DNA from: Croceicoccus sp.
Lineage (GTDB): Bacteria; Pseudomonadota; Alphaproteobacteria; Sphingomonadales; Sphingomonadaceae
Direction of reading: 5' to 3'
DNA: 8,102 nucleotides
NCBI GenBank assembly: GCA_029936705.1
Contig: JAPYSD010000136.1
Location: 1 to 8,102, forward strand
Positions 6,572-8,102 of this stretch are shown in pieces (within the stretch, counting starts at the first letter, position 1; every line of letters begins with the position of its first letter). Made by a program: the position numbers and the translations under genes. The notes under the pieces were generated by a model. The model saw only the letters and a program-made list of their open reading frames with translations. It was not told where the DNA came from and searched no databases.

Positions 6572-6721
6572 TCAGGCCGCGGCGTGCTCCGACGCCAGCT
6601 GCGCCTGCAGCACGGCGATCCGCTTGCGCTCCTCGCTCCAGCTGCGATTGGGCTGGTCGCTGACCTTGGCGATCAGCTGACGCAGCTCGTTCTCACGGTC
6701 CTTGCGGGTGGTCTCCTGCAT
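6572..6721 (-). CDS. Small charged protein of unknown function, 49 residues
   Basis: I do not recognise this protein. The minus strand from the ATG at 6721-6719 to the TGA at 6574-6572 encodes 49 residues that start MQETTRKDRENELRQLIAKV and end LQAQLASEHAAA. It is rich in Arg, Lys, Glu and Gln, has no Cys, and reads as two helices separated by SDQPNRSWSEE (21-31). There is no signal peptide or membrane segment. The case for a real gene is the ribosome binding site: AGGAGAG at 6733-6727, five bases before the ATG, the clearest in the window besides that of ffh. The stop is placed against the inverted repeats shared with ispZ. It lies 144 bases downstream of kup on the same strand, with a separate candidate promoter. 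It may be a small soluble helical protein that binds a partner, but nothing in the sequence names one. Confidence 0.72.
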   Translation of the reverse strand: MQETTRKDRENELRQLIAKVSDQPNRSWSEERKRIAVLQAQLASEHAAA

Positions 6722-6753
6722 CGCGACTCTCCTTTCATGCTTTTTTGTTTTTC

Positions 6754-6780
6754 GGTGCCTGGCACCATAGCATGGAATGC
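6754..6780 (-). promoter_or_regulatory. Candidate promoter/operator for the 49-residue gene
   Basis: On the minus strand TGCTATGGT (6772-6764) resembles an extended -10 element. It sits between two dyads, GCAT-N3-ATGC (6780-6770) and GGTGCC-A-GGCACC (6766-6754). A start near 6757 would give a leader of about 35 bases, A-rich, carrying the Shine-Dalgarno. No -35 match is present at the usual distance (CACGGC), so this rests on the extended -10 only. Confidence 0.3.
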
Positions 6781-6791
6781 GGCGACGCCGT

Positions 6792-6825
6792 GGCCGTTCC
6801 GGCGCGAAAACGGCGCGGAACGGCC
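6792..6825 (-). terminator. Hairpin downstream of kup, probable terminator
   Basis: GGCCGTTCCG (6792-6801) and CGGAACGGCC (6816-6825) are perfect 10-bp inverted arms around 14 bases, and part of the loop (CGC/GCG) can pair further. It lies about 40 bases after the kup stop. There is no T-run after it on the minus strand, so it may be a Rho-assisted end or an mRNA-stabilising structure and not a classic intrinsic terminator. Confidence 0.45.
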
Positions 6826-6830
6826 CGCTG

Positions 6831-6852
6831 CGCGGCGCGGCGCGGCGCGGCG
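6831..6852. repeat. CGCGG pentanucleotide tandem repeat
   Basis: Four exact copies of CGCGG (6831-6850) plus CG follow one another directly, 14 bases past the kup stop. It is non-coding with respect to both neighbours. Confidence 0.8.
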
Positions 6853-6865
6853 TCGGGCAGCGCGC

Positions 6866-8102
6866 TCAGATTTCCAGCTGGCTGCCCAGTTCGACCACGC
6901 GATTGGTCGGCAGGCGGAAGAATTCCATCGCATTGGCCGCATTGCGCAGCATCCAGGCGAAGATCTTCTCGCGCCAGATCATCATGCCCGGGTTCTCCGA
7001 CGGCAGCAGGGTCTGGCGCGACAGGAAGAAGCTGGTCTGCATCATGTCGAACATCCCGCCGCACCGGTCGACATCCGCCAGCGCCCGGGGCACGTCGGTC
7101 TCCTCCATGAAGCCGTAGTGCAGGATCAGGCGATAGAAGCCGTGGCCCAGGTCGTGGATCTCGTGCCGTTTCGACAGGTCGACATAGGGGTAATCCTCGA
7201 TCTTGACCGTCAGCACCACGACGCGTTCGTGCAGCACCTTGTTGTGCTTGATATTGTGCAGCAGCGCCGAGGGGACGCCCGCCGTGCTCGACGCCATGAA
7301 GATCGCGGTGCCGGGCACGCGGGTCGCGGAATTGGTGGCGGACTTGGCGAAGATCTCGATCGGCAGCGCCACCTCGGCCATGCGCTCGTGCATCAGCTTG
7401 CGGCCCTTGGCCCAGGTGGTCAGCAGGGTAAAGGCCACCGCGCCGATCAGCAGCGGGAACCAGCCGCCATCCGGCACCTTGGTCGCGTTGGCCGCGAAAT
7501 AGGCGCCGTCGACGATGAAGAAGACCACCACGACCGGCACCGCCAGCCACCATTTCCACCGCCACACGGCCAGCAGAAGCGCGGCCATCAGGCAGGTGTC
7601 GATCAGCATCGCGCCCGTCACCGCGATGCCGTACGCGCTGGCCAGGTTGGACGAGTTCTGGAAGGTCAGCACCAGCAGGATCACCGCCACCATCAGCGCC
7701 CAGTTGATCGCCGGGATATAGATCTGCCCCGCCTCGGTCTCGCTGGTGTGGAGGATCGACAGGCGCGGGATGAAGCCCAGCTGCATCGCCTGGTGCGTGA
7801 CCGAGAACGCGCCCGAGATCACCGCCTGGCTGGCGATGAAGGTGGCCAGCATGGCCAGGATCACCAGCGGCAGGCGCATGATGTCGGGCGCCATCATGAA
7901 GAACGGATTGCGGATCGCCTCTGCCGCGTCGGGGCCCGACAGCGCGGTGACCATCGCGGCCTGGCCGAAATAGTTGAGCAGCAGCGCAGGCATCACGAAG
8001 GCGAACCAGCTGAGCCGCAGTGGGCCGCGGCCGAAGTGCCCCATGTCGGCATAAAGCGCCTCTGCCCCCGTCACCGCCAGCACGACGGAGCCGAGCGCGA
8101 GG
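6866..8102 (-). CDS. kup: Kup low-affinity potassium transporter, C-terminal part, cut by window edge
   Basis: Kup (KUP/HAK/KT family) imports K+ across the inner membrane, in E. coli as a proton symporter. About 411 residues are visible on the minus strand; the frame is open at base 8102, and roughly the first third of a normal protein of about 630 residues is missing. The visible part opens with LALGSVVLAVTGAEALYADM, the family signature, then HFGRGPLRLSWF and LLLNYFGQ. At least five further hydrophobic helices follow, including one around QAVISGAFSVTHQAMQLGF and another at SSNLASAYGIAVTGAMLID. The cytoplasmic C-terminal domain includes VPGTAIFMASS, HNIKHNKVLHERVVVLTV and PSENPGMMIWREKIFAWMLR, and ends VVELGSQLEI before the TGA at 6868-6866. 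No frameshift or missing block is seen. The next gene on the same strand is the 49-residue protein, after a hairpin. Confidence 0.95.
   Translation of the reverse strand, partial: LALGSVVLAVTGAEALYADMGHFGRGPLRLSWFAFVMPALLLNYFGQAAMVTALSGPDAAEAIRNPFFMMAPDIMRLPLVILAMLATFIASQAVISGAFSVTHQAMQLGFIPRLSILHTSETEAGQIYIPAINWALMVAVILLVLTFQNSSNLASAYGIAVTGAMLIDTCLMAALLLAVWRWKWWLAVPVVVVFFIVDGAYFAANATKVPDGGWFPLLIGAVAFTLLTTWAKGRKLMHERMAEVALPIEIFAKSATNSATRVPGTAIFMASSTAGVPSALLHNIKHNKVLHERVVVLTVKIEDYPYVDLSKRHEIHDLGHGFYRLILHYGFMEETDVPRALADVDRCGGMFDMMQTSFFLSRQTLLPSENPGMMIWREKIFAWMLRNAANAMEFFRLPTNRVVELGSQLEI

Noticed and set aside
6673..6942. An 89-codon minus-strand frame overlapping the kup end and the small gene
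   Set aside because: It crosses the kup stop, the hairpin and the pentamer repeat, and has no ribosome binding site or family resemblance.

Overview
The window is GC-rich, densely coded bacterial chromosome. The Ffh, FtsY, DapF, MtaB, IspZ/YciB and Kup sequences, the strong G/C bias at third codon positions and the dapF-mtaB-ftsY-ispZ gene order all point to an alphaproteobacterium. I would guess Sphingomonadales (a sphingomonad or erythrobacter), but that is judged from the look of the proteins and not from a database search.

Layout: (1) bases 1-754, minus strand, hold the N-terminal 251 residues of Ffh, the signal recognition particle GTPase; the gene runs off the left edge. (2) Bases 755-1125 form a 371-bp spacer between divergent genes, containing short repeats and dyads but no RNA gene I can recognise. 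(3) Bases 1126-2817, plus strand, encode a membrane-anchored GGDEF-EAL cyclic-di-GMP enzyme. (4) Bases 2888-6511, plus strand, form a tightly coupled cluster of dapF, mtaB, ftsY and ispZ/yciB, in which each later gene starts on or inside the stop codon of the one before. (5) Bases 6512-6571 hold GC-rich inverted repeats at a convergent gene end. (6) Bases 6572-6721, minus strand, encode a 49-residue charged protein of unknown function with a strong ribosome binding site. (7) Bases 6866-8102, minus strand, encode the C-terminal two thirds of a Kup potassium transporter, cut by the right edge.

How the genes fit together: Ffh and FtsY are the two GTPases that dock to deliver ribosomes making membrane proteins to the Sec translocon, and here they lie about 4 kb apart. 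DapF (meso-diaminopimelate for peptidoglycan and lysine) and IspZ/YciB (an inner-membrane protein linked to septation and envelope integrity) give the cluster a cell-envelope theme. MtaB modifies tRNA next to the anticodon. The GGDEF-EAL protein is a signalling gene sitting between these housekeeping genes.

The window looks ordinary overall. I found no mobile element, CRISPR array, tRNA, rRNA or defence-type cassette. The points most worth a second look are the unannotated-looking 49-residue protein, the EML/no-I-site variant of the GGDEF-EAL protein, and the repeats in the ffh upstream region.
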